Part shown: in pieces, positions 54,140 to 63,945 of the stretch
Numbering within the stretch: position 1 is the first letter of the stretch
Layout of the letters: every line of letters starts with the position of its first letter
Assembly: GCF_003008515.1 (NCBI RefSeq)
Contig: NZ_CP027668.1
Coordinates: 3,327,001-3,391,000 of the forward strand
Origin: Phreatobacter cathodiphilus
Lineage (GTDB): Bacteria; Pseudomonadota; Alphaproteobacteria; Rhizobiales; Phreatobacteraceae
Reading direction: 5' to 3'
Length of the DNA: 64,000 nucleotides
Notes under the pieces: generated by a model
Seen by the model: the letters and a program-made list of their open reading frames with translations, nothing else
Database searches by the model: none
Told to the model about the DNA's origin: nothing
Made by a program: the position numbers and the translations under genes

Positions 54140-57100
54140 CTAATGCCCCGGTTCCGGCGCGGACGGCGCCGCCGGCGTGGGCGCAGGCTTGTCGCGCCCG
54201 CCCATCAGGCGGGTGACCACCACGAAGAAGACCGGCACGAAGAACACCGCCAGCACGGTGGCCGAGATCATGCCGCCGAGCACGCCCGTGCCGAGCGCCT
54301 GCTGGCTCGCGGCGCTGGCGCCCGAGGCGATGGCGAGCGGCAGCACGCCGAGCGCGAAGGCGAGCGAGGTCATGATGATCGGTCGGAAGCGCAGGTGCGC
54401 CGCCTCGATCGTCGCCTCGAGGAGGCCCTTGCCCTCCGCCCTCAGGTCCTTGGCGAACTCGATGATGAGGATGGCATTCTTCGCCGACAGGCCGATGATC
54501 GCCACGAGGCCGACCATGAAATAGACGTCGTTCGGCATGCCGCGCAGCGTCACCGCCGCCACCGAGCCGATGACGCCGAGCGGCACCACAAGCAGCACCG
54601 AGATGGGGATCGACCAGCTCTCGTAGAGCGCGGCGAGACAGAGGAACACGAGGATACAGGACAGCGCGATGAGGAGCGGTGCCTGCGAGCCCGCCTGGAT
54701 CTCCTGCAGCGACTGGCCCGTCCATTCGTAGCCGAAGCCCGGCGGCAGGTCGGCCGCGAGGCGCTGCATCTCGGCGATGGCGTCGCCCGACGAGAAGCCC
54801 GGCGCCGCCGCGCCCGACATGCGCACCGAGGGATAGCCGTTGTAGCCGACGATCTGCGAGGGGCCGCGCTGCCATTCGGCGCGCGCGAAGGCCGAGAGCG
54901 GGACCATGCCGCCGTTGGAGTTGCGCACGTTGAGGTTCAACAGGTCCGCGATCTGCATGCGCGAGGCGGTATCGCCCTGCACGAGGACACGCTGGAGACG
55001 GCCCGCATTGGGGAAGTCGTTGACGTAGGACGAGCCCAGCGTCGTCGAGATCGTGGCGTTGATGTCGGCGAAGGTGACGCCGAATGTATTGGCCTTCTCG
55101 CGGTCGATGATGAGGGCGATCTGGGCCGCGTCCGGCAGGCCTTCGACGAAGACCTGGGCGAGCTTCGGACTGCGCATGGCGGCGCCGACGAGCTGGTCAC
55201 GCGCGGCGGCCAGTTGCTGCTGCGTCTGGCCGCCGCGCGCCTGCAGGCGGAATGCGAAGCCGTTGGAATTGCCGAGGCCCTGGATGGGCGGCGGCGATAG
55301 CGAGAAGACGATGGCGTCCCGCAGTTGCGACAGGGCGATCGTCCCGCGCAGCGCGATGGCGGAGGCGGCCTGAGCCGGTCCGCGCTCGCTCCAATCCTTG
55401 AGCGTGACGAAGGCGAGCGCAGCATTCTGGCCTTGGCCGAAGAATGAGAAGCCGCGCACGGTGACGATGCGCGCGACCCCCGGCTCGGCCATGAAGTGCT
55501 TCTCGGCCGCCTCGATGGCCGCCATGGTGCGGTTGACCGTGGCGTCCGAGGGCGCCTGGAAGTTCACGATGATGTAGCCTTGATCCTCGTTCGGCAGGAA
55601 CGAGGTGGGCAGGCGCACATAGAGCCAGCCGAGGCCGATCAGCAGCGCCAGATAGATGATCATGTAGCGCCCGCCGCGGCGGACCAGGTGGCCGACCACG
55701 GCCGAATAGCCGTGCGACGTCCTGTCGAAGCCGCGGTTGAACCAGCCGAAGAAGCCGCGCTTGGCGTGGTGGTGACCGGCCTGGACGGGCTTGAGGAAGG
55801 TCGCGGCGAGCGCCGGCGTCAGCGACAGTGCCAGGAAGGCCGAGAACAGGATCGACACCACCATGGTCAGGCTGAACTGCTTGTAGATGACGCCGACCGC
55901 TCCGGGGAAGAAGGCGAGAGGAATGAACACCGACACCAGCACGGCGGTGATGCCGATGACGGCGCCGGTGATCTGGCCCATGGCCTTGCGGGTCGCCTCC
56001 TTCGGCGACAGCCCCTCCTCCGACATGATGCGCTCGACGTTCTCCACGACCACGATGGCATCGTCGACGAGAATGCCGATGGCGAGCACCATGGCGAACA
56101 TGGTGAGCACGTTGATGGAGAAGCCCGTGGCGTACATCACGGCGCAGGTGCCGAGCAGGGCCACCGGCACCACGATCGCCGGAATCAGCGTGTAGCGCAG
56201 GTTCTGCAGGAACAGGAACATCACCAGGAAGACGAGCACCATGGCCTCGGCCAGCGTGTGCAGCACCTTCTCGATCGACACCTTGACGAAGGGCGAGGTG
56301 TCGTAGGGCACCGCAAACTCGACGCCGGGCGGGAAGCTGGTCGACAGCTCGGTCATCCGCTTCTTCACAGCTTCGGCGGTGGCGAGCGCATTGCCGGTGG
56401 GCGAGAGCTGCACCGCGATGGCCGCCGCCGGCTTGCCGTTGAGGCGCGCCGACGTCGCGTAGGCCTGGGCGCCGACCTCGATGCGGGCGACGTCGCGCAG
56501 CCGCACCAGCGAACCGTCGCGGTTGGCGCGCAGCACGATGGCGCCGAATTCATCGGGCGAGACGAGCTGCCCCTTCACCATGACGGTCGCGGTGACCTGC
56601 TGGTTGATGGGGTTCGGCAAGGCGCCGATGGAGCCGGCTGCGACCTGCGCGTTCTGTGCCGTCACCGCGGCCGTGACGTCGGCGGCGGTGAGGTTCAGGC
56701 CCACCATCTTGTCCGGATCGAGCCAGATCCGCATGGCCCGTTCGGAGGCGAAGAGCTGGGCGCGGCCGACGCCGGGCACGCGGCGAATCTCGCCGAGGAT
56801 GTTGCGGCTCATGTAGTCGCCGAGGCCGATATCGTCGAGCGTGCCGTCGGTCGAGGTCAGCGTCACCACCAACAGGAAGTTCGACCGGGCCTGGTCGACC
56901 TGCACACCCTGCTGGCTCACGGAGCGGGGCAGGCGGGGCTCGACCCGGCGCACGCGGTTCTGAACCTCTACCGCCGCGGCGGCGCCATTGGTGCCGGGGC
57001 GGAAGGTGACGGTGATCTGGATGGAGCCGGTCGTGTCGGCGACGGATTCGAAATAGAGGAGGCCTTCGATGCCGTTGAGCTCTTCCTCGATGGGCCGTGT

Positions 57101-57283
57101 CACCGCCTGATAGGCATCCTCCGGCGCGGCCCCTGGATAGGCCGTGTTGATGGTGATCTGCGGCGGGGCGACGTCCGGATATTGGGCGATGGGGAGCTGC
57201 GGGATCGCGAGCACGCCGCCGAGCATGATCAGGATGGCGACGACCCAGGCGAAGATGGGCCGGTTGATGAAGAATTGCGGCAT
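54140..57283 (-). CDS. RND multidrug efflux pump, inner-membrane transporter (AcrB-like)
   Basis: A 1047-residue proton-driven exporter of the hydrophobe/amphiphile family. Twelve membrane helices and two large periplasmic loops; the proton-relay aspartates lie in LAIGILVDDAIVVVEN, and FFINRPIFAWV opens the protein as usual. It works as a trimer with the adaptor encoded upstream. No outer-membrane TolC gene is in this operon. Spacing of 10 bases from the adaptor gene. Confidence 0.95.
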   Translation of the reverse strand: MPQFFINRPIFAWVVAILIMLGGVLAIPQLPIAQYPDVAPPQITINTAYPGAAPEDAYQAVTRPIEEELNGIEGLLYFESVADTTGSIQITVTFRPGTNGAAAAVEVQNRVRRVEPRLPRSVSQQGVQVDQARSNFLLVVTLTSTDGTLDDIGLGDYMSRNILGEIRRVPGVGRAQLFASERAMRIWLDPDKMVGLNLTAADVTAAVTAQNAQVAAGSIGALPNPINQQVTATVMVKGQLVSPDEFGAIVLRANRDGSLVRLRDVARIEVGAQAYATSARLNGKPAAAIAVQLSPTGNALATAEAVKKRMTELSTSFPPGVEFAVPYDTSPFVKVSIEKVLHTLAEAMVLVFLVMFLFLQNLRYTLIPAIVVPVALLGTCAVMYATGFSINVLTMFAMVLAIGILVDDAIVVVENVERIMSEEGLSPKEATRKAMGQITGAVIGITAVLVSVFIPLAFFPGAVGVIYKQFSLTMVVSILFSAFLALSLTPALAATFLKPVQAGHHHAKRGFFGWFNRGFDRTSHGYSAVVGHLVRRGGRYMIIYLALLIGLGWLYVRLPTSFLPNEDQGYIIVNFQAPSDATVNRTMAAIEAAEKHFMAEPGVARIVTVRGFSFFGQGQNAALAFVTLKDWSERGPAQAASAIALRGTIALSQLRDAIVFSLSPPPIQGLGNSNGFAFRLQARGGQTQQQLAAARDQLVGAAMRSPKLAQVFVEGLPDAAQIALIIDREKANTFGVTFADINATISTTLGSSYVNDFPNAGRLQRVLVQGDTASRMQIADLLNLNVRNSNGGMVPLSAFARAEWQRGPSQIVGYNGYPSVRMSGAAAPGFSSGDAIAEMQRLAADLPPGFGYEWTGQSLQEIQAGSQAPLLIALSCILVFLCLAALYESWSIPISVLLVVPLGVIGSVAAVTLRGMPNDVYFMVGLVAIIGLSAKNAILIIEFAKDLRAEGKGLLEATIEAAHLRFRPIIMTSLAFALGVLPLAIASGASAASQQALGTGVLGGMISATVLAVFFVPVFFVVVTRLMGGRDKPAPTPAAPSAPEPGH

Positions 57284-57293
57284 TGCGCGGTCC

Positions 57294-58463
57294 TCAGCGG
57301 GAGGCCGGCGCGGCGCCGGGGGCCGCCTGGCCCGGCGGAGCCCAGGGCCGCGGGGTCACCTTGGTGCCGGGGCGCAGGCGCTGGAACCCGTCCACCACGA
57401 CCCGGTCGCCGTGGGCGAGGCCGTCGTCGATCACCGCATTGGTGCCGACCACGCGCGAGGTACGCACGACGCGGACCTCCGCCGTATCGTCGGCCTTCAC
57501 CACCCAGAGCTGCGCACGCCCCGCCGTGTCGCGCTGGATCGCCTGCTGCGGCACGGTGATGGCGTTCTGCTGGATGCCCTGCTCGATCAGCACGCGCACA
57601 TACATGCCCGGCAGGAGGTCGCCGTTCGGATTGGGGAACTCGCCGCGCAGCGTCACCTGTCCGGTGCCGGCGTCGACGGTGGCCTCGGAGAACAGCAGCC
57701 GGCCGGTGTGCGGATAGGGGCTGCCGTCGTCGAGGATCAGCTTCACCGCGGCCTCGTCCGTCTTGTCCGGCGTCACCGCGCCGGCCTGCATGGCGCGGCG
57801 CAGGCGGATGAGGTCGGTCGCCGACTGGGTGAAGTCGGCATAGATCGGGTCGAGCTGCTGGATGGTCGCCAGCGCCTCGGCACCGTTGGCCGCCACCAGG
57901 GCGCCCTCGGTGATGAGGGCACGGCCGATGCGGCCGCTGATCGGCGCGGTGATGTCGGCATATTTCAGGTTGAGCTCGGCCGAGGCGAGGCCGGCGCGGG
58001 CGCTGGCGACGTCGGCCTCCGCCTGGGCGAGGGTCGCCACCGCGCTGTCGAGCTGCTGCGGGCTGGCGACGTTGCGCTCGCGGAGCTGCTCGACGCGGTC
58101 GCTCTGCTGCTGGGCGAGCAGCCGCGTCGCCTGAGCGCGCTGCAGCGTCGCCTTCGAGCGCTCGACCTCGACGCGGAACGGCTCGGGATCGATGCGGTAG
58201 AGGACGTCGCCCTCCTTCACCAGGCTGCCCTGTTGGAAGACCCGGGCGATGACGATGCCGGAGACACGCGGGCGCACCTGCGCGATGCGCGTCGGCGCGA
58301 TGCGGCCGGGCAATTCGCTGATGATCGGCACCGGGCCCGCCGTCACCGTGACGATGCCGACCGGCGGCGGCGGTGCCTGGCCGGGAGCCTGGGCTCCGGC
58401 AGGTGCGGCTGCGGCGAGGCCGACGAGAATCGCGGACACGGCAAGAAAGCGATTGAACGACAT
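57294..58463 (-). CDS. RND efflux periplasmic adaptor (AcrA-like)
   Basis: A 389-residue membrane-fusion protein. The signal peptide is followed by proline-rich QAPPPPVG, a lipoyl half (PGRIAPTRIAQVRPRVSG), a coiled-coil hairpin (about 95-160) and a beta-barrel. A lipobox Cys is lacking, so it is a soluble or helix-anchored adaptor. The ATG at 58463 begins the signal peptide. First gene of the efflux operon. Confidence 0.93.
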   Translation of the reverse strand: MSFNRFLAVSAILVGLAAAAPAGAQAPGQAPPPPVGIVTVTAGPVPIISELPGRIAPTRIAQVRPRVSGIVIARVFQQGSLVKEGDVLYRIDPEPFRVEVERSKATLQRAQATRLLAQQQSDRVEQLRERNVASPQQLDSAVATLAQAEADVASARAGLASAELNLKYADITAPISGRIGRALITEGALVAANGAEALATIQQLDPIYADFTQSATDLIRLRRAMQAGAVTPDKTDEAAVKLILDDGSPYPHTGRLLFSEATVDAGTGQVTLRGEFPNPNGDLLPGMYVRVLIEQGIQQNAITVPQQAIQRDTAGRAQLWVVKADDTAEVRVVRTSRVVGTNAVIDDGLAHGDRVVVDGFQRLRPGTKVTPRPWAPPGQAAPGAAPASR

Positions 58464-58518
58464 GTGGGGGCCCCAGTCCCCGCCCCTCCGACGGGGCGGA
58501 TCGCCAGACAAGCGAAAA

Positions 58519-58538
58519 TACATACAGCGGCGCATGTA
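58519..58538. promoter_or_regulatory. Palindromic operator upstream of the efflux operon
   Basis: TACAT and ATGTA arms face each other over ten bases, 56 bases before the adaptor start. AcrR/TtgR operators in other bacteria have the same TACAT...ATGTA layout. The TetR protein at the end of this operon is the natural ligand. The palindrome is seen; the binding is inferred. Confidence 0.6.
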
Positions 58539-58718
58539 AACGACCCGCTGCACTGCGGCAAGGCCACCGCGGTAACATCACCCGGATGTGAGGGCGGCCG
58601 CGGCGTCATGGTGAACACCACGTCAACACCGCCGGCACCATCATGCATGGGCACGAGCCCCGTCATGGCAGCAGCCCACCTGCTGGACGGGGAGCGCCGG
58701 CGGGTTCACCATCGTCCC

Positions 58719-58982
58719 ATGGCCCAGGACCTCGACGATCCCCTGGTGAAGAAGCGGCTCGTGAAGGTGCTGCTGGTGCTGACGCCCGTCGCCTTCGTGC
58801 TGTGCTGGGTGCTGGCCGCGCTGCAGGGGGCCTCGGCGCGGGACAGCACGATCATCGGCGGCGTGGCCGCGATCGGAACCTTCGGCGCCGCGCTCAGCAT
58901 CGGCTTCCTCGGGTCCGGTGCCCGCTGGGTCCTCACCGCCGTCGTCGTCATTCTCGCTTTGCTGCAACTTCTGAGCCGCTGA
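58719..58982 (+). CDS. Small two-helix membrane protein
   Basis: An 87-residue protein with two hydrophobic segments (LVKVLLVLTPVAFVLCWVL and a second one around WVLTAVVVILALLQLL, with a glycine-rich stretch GGVAAIGTFGAALSIGFLG between). No family recognised. The ATG at 58719 is followed by a charged start; an in-frame ATG at 58665 is possible. Divergent from the efflux operon. Confidence 0.55.
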   Translation: MAQDLDDPLVKKRLVKVLLVLTPVAFVLCWVLAALQGASARDSTIIGGVAAIGTFGAALSIGFLGSGARWVLTAVVVILALLQLLSR

Positions 58983-59103
58983 CTTTCGGCCATCCCCCGC
59001 TCGGCCGATTGACCCGGCGGTCATCGCTGACAAAGGTGCGGGCCGCATCGAGACATCAGGGCGCGACGCCCGGCCTGACCGGCAAGCGCGGGAGAACGAC
59101 ACC

Positions 59104-59865
59104 ATGGACGCACGGGGTTCGGCAGCGATCATCACGGGAGGAGCCTCGGGCCTCGGCGGCGCCACGGCGACGCGCCTGGCGAAGGCCGGCGCCAAGGTCA
59201 CCATCTTCGACCTCAACGAGGATCTGGGGAAGAAGCTCGCCGCCGAGATCGGTGGCCACTTCGTCAAGGTCAACGTCACCGACGAGGCCGCCGTCGACGC
59301 CGCCCTCGCCGAGGCCGAGGGCCTGCACGGCAAGGCGCGCATCTGCGTCAACTGCGCCGGCATCGGCCCGCCCGCCAAGGTCATCGCGCGCGACGGCTCG
59401 CCCCTGCCGCTCGCCGACTTCAACAAGATCATCCAGGTGAACCTCCTCGGCACGTTCAACGTGCTGTCCAAGTTCGCCGCCCGCCTGCACACCGCCGACC
59501 CGCTCGGCGAGGAGCGCGGCGTCATCGTCAACACCGCGTCCGTCGCCGCCTTCGACGGCCAGATCGGCCAGCCGGCCTATGCGGCCTCCAAGGGCGGCAT
59601 CGTCGGCATGACCCTGCCGATCGCCCGCGAGCTCGCCCGCTTCGGCATCCGCGTCGTCACCATCGCGCCGGGCCTCTTCCTCACCCCGCTCATGGGGTCG
59701 CTGCCGAAGGAGGCGCAGGACTCCCTCGGCGCCCAGGTGCCCTTCCCCTCGCGCCTCGGCCACCCGGACGAGTACGCCATGATGGTCGAGGCCATCGTCG
59801 CCAACCCCATGCTGAACGGCGAAACCATCCGCCTCGACGGCGCCATCCGCATGAGCCCGAAATGA
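59104..59865 (+). CDS. SDR family 3-hydroxyacyl-CoA dehydrogenase-like
   Basis: A 253-residue SDR resembling type II 3-hydroxyacyl-CoA dehydrogenases (HSD17B10-like): cofactor motif ITGGASGLGGATA, NCAGIG, catalytic Ser in VNTASVAAF and Tyr-Lys in AYAASKGG, and late LTPLMGSLP. It would oxidise a 3-hydroxyacyl-CoA in beta-oxidation. Its stop overlaps the acyl-CoA dehydrogenase start by ATGA. First gene of the acyl-CoA operon. Confidence 0.88.
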   Translation: MDARGSAAIITGGASGLGGATATRLAKAGAKVTIFDLNEDLGKKLAAEIGGHFVKVNVTDEAAVDAALAEAEGLHGKARICVNCAGIGPPAKVIARDGSPLPLADFNKIIQVNLLGTFNVLSKFAARLHTADPLGEERGVIVNTASVAAFDGQIGQPAYAASKGGIVGMTLPIARELARFGIRVVTIAPGLFLTPLMGSLPKEAQDSLGAQVPFPSRLGHPDEYAMMVEAIVANPMLNGETIRLDGAIRMSPK

Positions 59866-61058
59866 GCGCCCATGCCGCCGTCGAGCCCGCCGGCGCCACG
59901 CCGCGGGCCAAGGCCATCGCGGCGAAGGTCGAGGCCTTCGTCCGTGACGTGATCGTGCCCTACGAGAAGGATCCGCGGCAGGGCCCGCACGGGCCGACCG
60001 AGGAGCTCGTCCACGAAATGCGCGCCAAGGCGCGCGCCGCGGGCGTTTTGACCCCCCACATCCTCGGCGACGGCGACCACCTGACCCAGGCGGAGACGGC
60101 CTATGTGCTGATCCGCTCGGGGCTCTCCATCCTCGGCCCGACGGCGGTCAACACCGCAGCTCCCGACGAGGGCAACATGTACCTCCTCGGCAAGGTCGGC
60201 TCGGACGCGCAGAAGGAGCGCTTCCTCAAGCCTCTGGTCGAGGGTCGCGCCCGCTCCGCCTTCTTCATGACCGAGCCCGCCCTCGATGGCGGCGCCGGCT
60301 CCGATCCCTCGATGATGAAGACCACCTGCCGGCTCGACGGCAACCACTGGGTGATCAACGGCCGCAAGGCCTTCATCACCGGGGCCGAGGGCGCGAAGGT
60401 CGGCATCGTCATGGCCAAGTCCGACGAGGGCGCCTGCATGTTCCTCGTCGACCTGCCGGACCCCGCCATCCGCCTCGAGCGGGTGCTGGACACCATCGAT
60501 TCCTCCATGCCCGGCGGCCATGCCGTCGTCACCATCGACAATCTGCGCGTGCCGGCCGACCAGATGCTGGGGGCGAGCGGCGACGGCTTCAAATATGCCC
60601 AGGTGCGCCTGTCGCCCGCCCGCCTGTCGCATTGCATGCGCTGGCTCGGCGCCTGCACCCGCGCCAACGAGATCGCCACCGACTATGCCTGCCGCCGCGA
60701 GGCCTTCGGCAAGACGCTGATCGACCACGAGGGCGTCGGCTTCATGCTGGCCGAGAACCTCATCGACCTGAAACAGGCCGAGCTGATGATCGACTGGTGC
60801 GCCGGCGTCCTCGACGGCGGTTCGCTCGGCACCGCCGAGAGCTCCATGGCCAAGGTCGCCGTCTCCGAGGCGCTGATGCGCATCGCCGACCGCTGCGTGC
60901 AGGTCATGGGCGGAATGGGCGTCTCCGGCGACACCATGGTCGAACAGGTGTTCCGCGAGGTCCGCGCCTTCCGCATCTATGACGGCCCGACCGAAGTGCA
61001 CAAATGGTCGCTGGCGAAGAAGATCAAGCGCGATTGGAAACACGCACGCGCCGGCTGA
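59862..61058 (+). CDS. Acyl-CoA dehydrogenase
   Basis: A 398-residue flavoprotein. The FAD/substrate region AFFMTEPALDGGAGSD, a middle beta domain, and the C-terminal helical domain with VQVMGGMGVSGDTMVEQVFR and YDGPTEVHKWSLAKK are typical; the GPTEVH form points to the ACAD10/11-like group. It puts a double bond into an acyl-CoA chain and passes electrons to ETF. Overlaps the SDR gene. Confidence 0.92.
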   Translation: MSAHAAVEPAGATPRAKAIAAKVEAFVRDVIVPYEKDPRQGPHGPTEELVHEMRAKARAAGVLTPHILGDGDHLTQAETAYVLIRSGLSILGPTAVNTAAPDEGNMYLLGKVGSDAQKERFLKPLVEGRARSAFFMTEPALDGGAGSDPSMMKTTCRLDGNHWVINGRKAFITGAEGAKVGIVMAKSDEGACMFLVDLPDPAIRLERVLDTIDSSMPGGHAVVTIDNLRVPADQMLGASGDGFKYAQVRLSPARLSHCMRWLGACTRANEIATDYACRREAFGKTLIDHEGVGFMLAENLIDLKQAELMIDWCAGVLDGGSLGTAESSMAKVAVSEALMRIADRCVQVMGGMGVSGDTMVEQVFREVRAFRIYDGPTEVHKWSLAKKIKRDWKHARAG

Positions 61059-61105
61059 CGCGGCAGGATGAAGACGCCACAACCGGCGCCCATGGAGGAT
61101 CGACA

Positions 61106-62266
61106 ATGGCCGAGGCCTATATCGTTGAAGCCGTCAGGACCGCAGGCGGCCGCCGCGGCGGCAAGCTCGCAGGCTGGCACCCGGCCGATCTCGGCGGCGA
61201 GGTGCTGAACGCCCTTGTCGACCGCACCGGCATCGACCCCGCCGCCGTCGAGGACGTCGTGGTCGGCTGCGTCAGCCAGGGCGGCGAGCAGGCCTTCCAC
61301 ATCGGCCGCAACATGGTGCTCGCCTCCAAGCTCCCCGAGAGCGTGCCGGCGGTCAGCATCGACCGCCAGTGCGGCTCCTCCCAGCAGGCCATGCAGTTCG
61401 CCGCCCAGGCGGTGATGTCCGGCACCCAGGACCTCGTCATCGCCGCCGGCGTCGAGAGCATGACCCGCGTGCCCATGGGCTCGGTCACCGGCCTCTACGC
61501 CAAGGCCGGCATCGGCGAGGGCCCCTTCTCCAAGCGCATCCAGCAGCGCTTCGGTGTCGAGGGCTTCAGCCAGTTCACCGGCGCCGAGATGATCGCGAAG
61601 AAATACGGCTTCACCCGCGACGAGCTCGACCGCTTCGCGCTGGAGAGCCATCGCCGCGCCATCGCCGCGACCGAAGCCGGCGCCTTCGACCGCGAGATCG
61701 TCGCGGTGGACGTCGACGGCGAGCCGCACCGGCGCGACGAGGGCATCCGCTTCGACGCGACGCTGGAGGGCATCGGCTCCGTGAAGACGCTCGTCGAGGG
61801 CGGCGTCATCACCGCCGCCAACGCCAGCCAGATCTGCGACGGCGCCTCAGGGGTCCTCATCGCCAACGAGCGCGCGGTGAAGGCCCACGGCCTGAAGCCG
61901 ATCGCCCGCATCCACAACCTCACGGTCACCGCCGGCGACCCCGTCATCATGCTGGAGGAGCCCCTTCCCGCCACCGACCGCGCCCTGAAGCGCGCCGGCA
62001 TGCGGATGGAGGACATCGACCTCTACGAAGTGAACGAGGCCTTCGCGCCGGTGCCGCTCGCCTGGCTGCGCCACACCGGCGCCGACCCGTCGAAGCTCAA
62101 CGTCAACGGCGGTGCCATCGCGCTCGGCCATCCGCTCGGCGCCTCCGGCACCAAGCTGATGGCGACGCTGATCCATGCGCTGAAGGCCCGCGGCAAGCGC
62201 TACGGCCTGCAGACCATGTGCGAGGGTGGCGGCATCGCCAACGTCACCATCGTCGAGGCGCTCTGA
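61106..62266 (+). CDS. Acetyl-CoA C-acyltransferase (thiolase)
   Basis: A 386-residue thiolase. The nucleophile Cys is in DRQCGSSQQA, the active-site His in NGGAIALGHPLGASG, and the second Cys in TMCEGGGIAN. It cleaves 3-ketoacyl-CoA with CoA. The first half also shows SMTRVPMGS. GGAGGATCGACA before the ATG at 61106 supports the start. It sits between the dehydrogenase and the CoA ligase. Confidence 0.93.
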   Translation: MAEAYIVEAVRTAGGRRGGKLAGWHPADLGGEVLNALVDRTGIDPAAVEDVVVGCVSQGGEQAFHIGRNMVLASKLPESVPAVSIDRQCGSSQQAMQFAAQAVMSGTQDLVIAAGVESMTRVPMGSVTGLYAKAGIGEGPFSKRIQQRFGVEGFSQFTGAEMIAKKYGFTRDELDRFALESHRRAIAATEAGAFDREIVAVDVDGEPHRRDEGIRFDATLEGIGSVKTLVEGGVITAANASQICDGASGVLIANERAVKAHGLKPIARIHNLTVTAGDPVIMLEEPLPATDRALKRAGMRMEDIDLYEVNEAFAPVPLAWLRHTGADPSKLNVNGGAIALGHPLGASGTKLMATLIHALKARGKRYGLQTMCEGGGIANVTIVEAL

Positions 62267-62272
62267 CGCCCC

Positions 62273-62300
62273 CGCCGCGGCGGATCGACCCGCCGCGGCG
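62273..62300 (+). other. Hairpin between thiolase and acyl-CoA synthetase genes
   Basis: An 11-bp perfect stem, CGCCGCGGCGG and CCGCCGCGGCG around the six-base loop ATCGAC, starts seven bases after the thiolase stop. No T-run follows. It may limit read-through or protect the upstream message. Confidence 0.5.
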
Positions 62301-62365
62301 CAGCCACCAAGAGCAGCGCCAAGCTGCCGCTTGAGGAACCACCTCCCGAGAGGATCTTTGCGTCC

Positions 62366-63907
62366 ATGTACGCCACCCATCCGTGCGCCCATGCGGCAGC
62401 CCATCCCGACAAGGTCGCCTATCGCATGGCCGGCTCGGGCGATGCCATCACCTACGGCGCGCTGGACCGCCGCTCCAACCAGGGCGCCCATCTGCTGCGC
62501 TCGCTCGGGCTGAAGGCCGGCGACCACATCGCCCTCATTATGGAGAACGGCATCCCCTTCATGGAGGTGTGCTGGGCCGCCCAGCGCGCAGGCATCTACT
62601 ACACCGCCATCAGCCGCTACCTCACGCCCGACGAGATCGGCTACATCGTCCGCGACTGCGGCGCCCGGGCCCTGATCGTCACGTCGCAGACGGCCGGCCA
62701 GGCCGCCCCGCTCGCCGGCGAGCCCGGCCTGGCGCTCTTCATGGCGGGCGGTGCCGCCCCCGGTTTCCGCGACTTCGACGCCGAGCGGGCAGGGATGCCG
62801 CAGACGCCCATCGCCGACGAGACGGCCGGCTGGGACATGCTCTATTCCTCGGGAACGACGGGACGGCCGAAGGGGGTGAAGAAGCCCTTCGCCCTGGAAC
62901 CCATCGACAAGCTGAACCCGCTGCTCAAGGTCCTCTGCCAGGACATGTCCGGCATGGGGCCTGACAGCGTCTATCTCTCGCCGGCACCGCTCTATCACGC
63001 GGCTCCGCTGCGCTTCAACATGATGGTCGCCGCTCTCGGCGGCACCTCCATCATCATGGAGAAGTTCGACGCGGAGGAGTTCCTGCGCCTCGTCGAGGTC
63101 CATCGCGTCACCCATTCGCAGCTGGTGCCGACCATGTTCGTGCGCATGCTGAAGCTGCCCGAGGAGGTTCGCGCCCGCTACGACGTCTCCTCCCTCAAGG
63201 CCGCGGTGCATGCGGCAGCCCCCTGCCCGCCGGACGTCAAGCAGGCGATGATCGCGTGGTGGGGTCCGATCCTGCTCGAGTACTATGCCGGCACCGAGGC
63301 CAACGGCGTCACGGTCATCAACTCCGCCGAATGGCTCGGCCATCGCGGCAGCGTCGGCCGCCCCTTCGTCGGCAAGGTGAAGATCCTCGGCGATGACGGT
63401 GCCGAAATGCCCACGGGCGAGATCGGCGCGGTCTATTTCGCCGACGGCCCGGCCTTCGCCTATCACAACGACCCGGTGAAGACGGCCGGCGCCCACAACG
63501 ACCGCGGCTGGTCGACCCTCGGCGACATCGGCTTCGTCGACGCCGAGGGCTATCTCTACCTCACCGACCGCAAGGCCTACATGATCATCTCCGGCGGCGT
63601 GAACATCTACCCGCAGGAGACCGAGGACGTGCTGATCCTCCATCCGGCGGTCGCCGACGTCGCCGTCTTCGGCATCCCGAACGCCGAGATGGGCGAAGAG
63701 GTGAAGGCCGTCGTGCAGCCGCGCGACATGAGCCTCGCCGGCCCGGACCTCGCCGCCGAGCTCCAGGTCTTCTGCCGGTCGCGGCTCTCGGCCATCAAGT
63801 GCCCGAAGAGCATCGAATTCCTCGCCGAACTGCCGCGCACGCCGACCGGCAAGCTGGTGAAGCGCCACCTCGCCGACCGCTACAAGGCGGCCGCCGCCAA
63901 GGCCTGA
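62366..63907 (+). CDS. Acyl-CoA synthetase (AMP-forming)
   Basis: A 513-residue ANL-family ligase. The phosphate loop is YSSGTTGRPKGVKKP, the adenine motif includes EYYAGTEANG, then STLGDIGFVDAEGYLYLTDR in part (GDIGFVDAEGYL) and the C-terminal lysine in RTPTGKLVKR. It activates a carboxylic acid to its acyl-CoA, feeding the three upstream enzymes. The acid is unknown. Confidence 0.93.
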   Translation: MYATHPCAHAAAHPDKVAYRMAGSGDAITYGALDRRSNQGAHLLRSLGLKAGDHIALIMENGIPFMEVCWAAQRAGIYYTAISRYLTPDEIGYIVRDCGARALIVTSQTAGQAAPLAGEPGLALFMAGGAAPGFRDFDAERAGMPQTPIADETAGWDMLYSSGTTGRPKGVKKPFALEPIDKLNPLLKVLCQDMSGMGPDSVYLSPAPLYHAAPLRFNMMVAALGGTSIIMEKFDAEEFLRLVEVHRVTHSQLVPTMFVRMLKLPEEVRARYDVSSLKAAVHAAAPCPPDVKQAMIAWWGPILLEYYAGTEANGVTVINSAEWLGHRGSVGRPFVGKVKILGDDGAEMPTGEIGAVYFADGPAFAYHNDPVKTAGAHNDRGWSTLGDIGFVDAEGYLYLTDRKAYMIISGGVNIYPQETEDVLILHPAVADVAVFGIPNAEMGEEVKAVVQPRDMSLAGPDLAAELQVFCRSRLSAIKCPKSIEFLAELPRTPTGKLVKRHLADRYKAAAAKA

Positions 63908-63945
63908 TCGTCCGCCCCCGAGACCACATCCAAGGAGATCCCGTG

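Noticed and set aside
54679-54933. Short plus-strand frame inside the RND gene
   Set aside because: Arginine/proline-rich, no ribosome site, antisense to a conserved gene.
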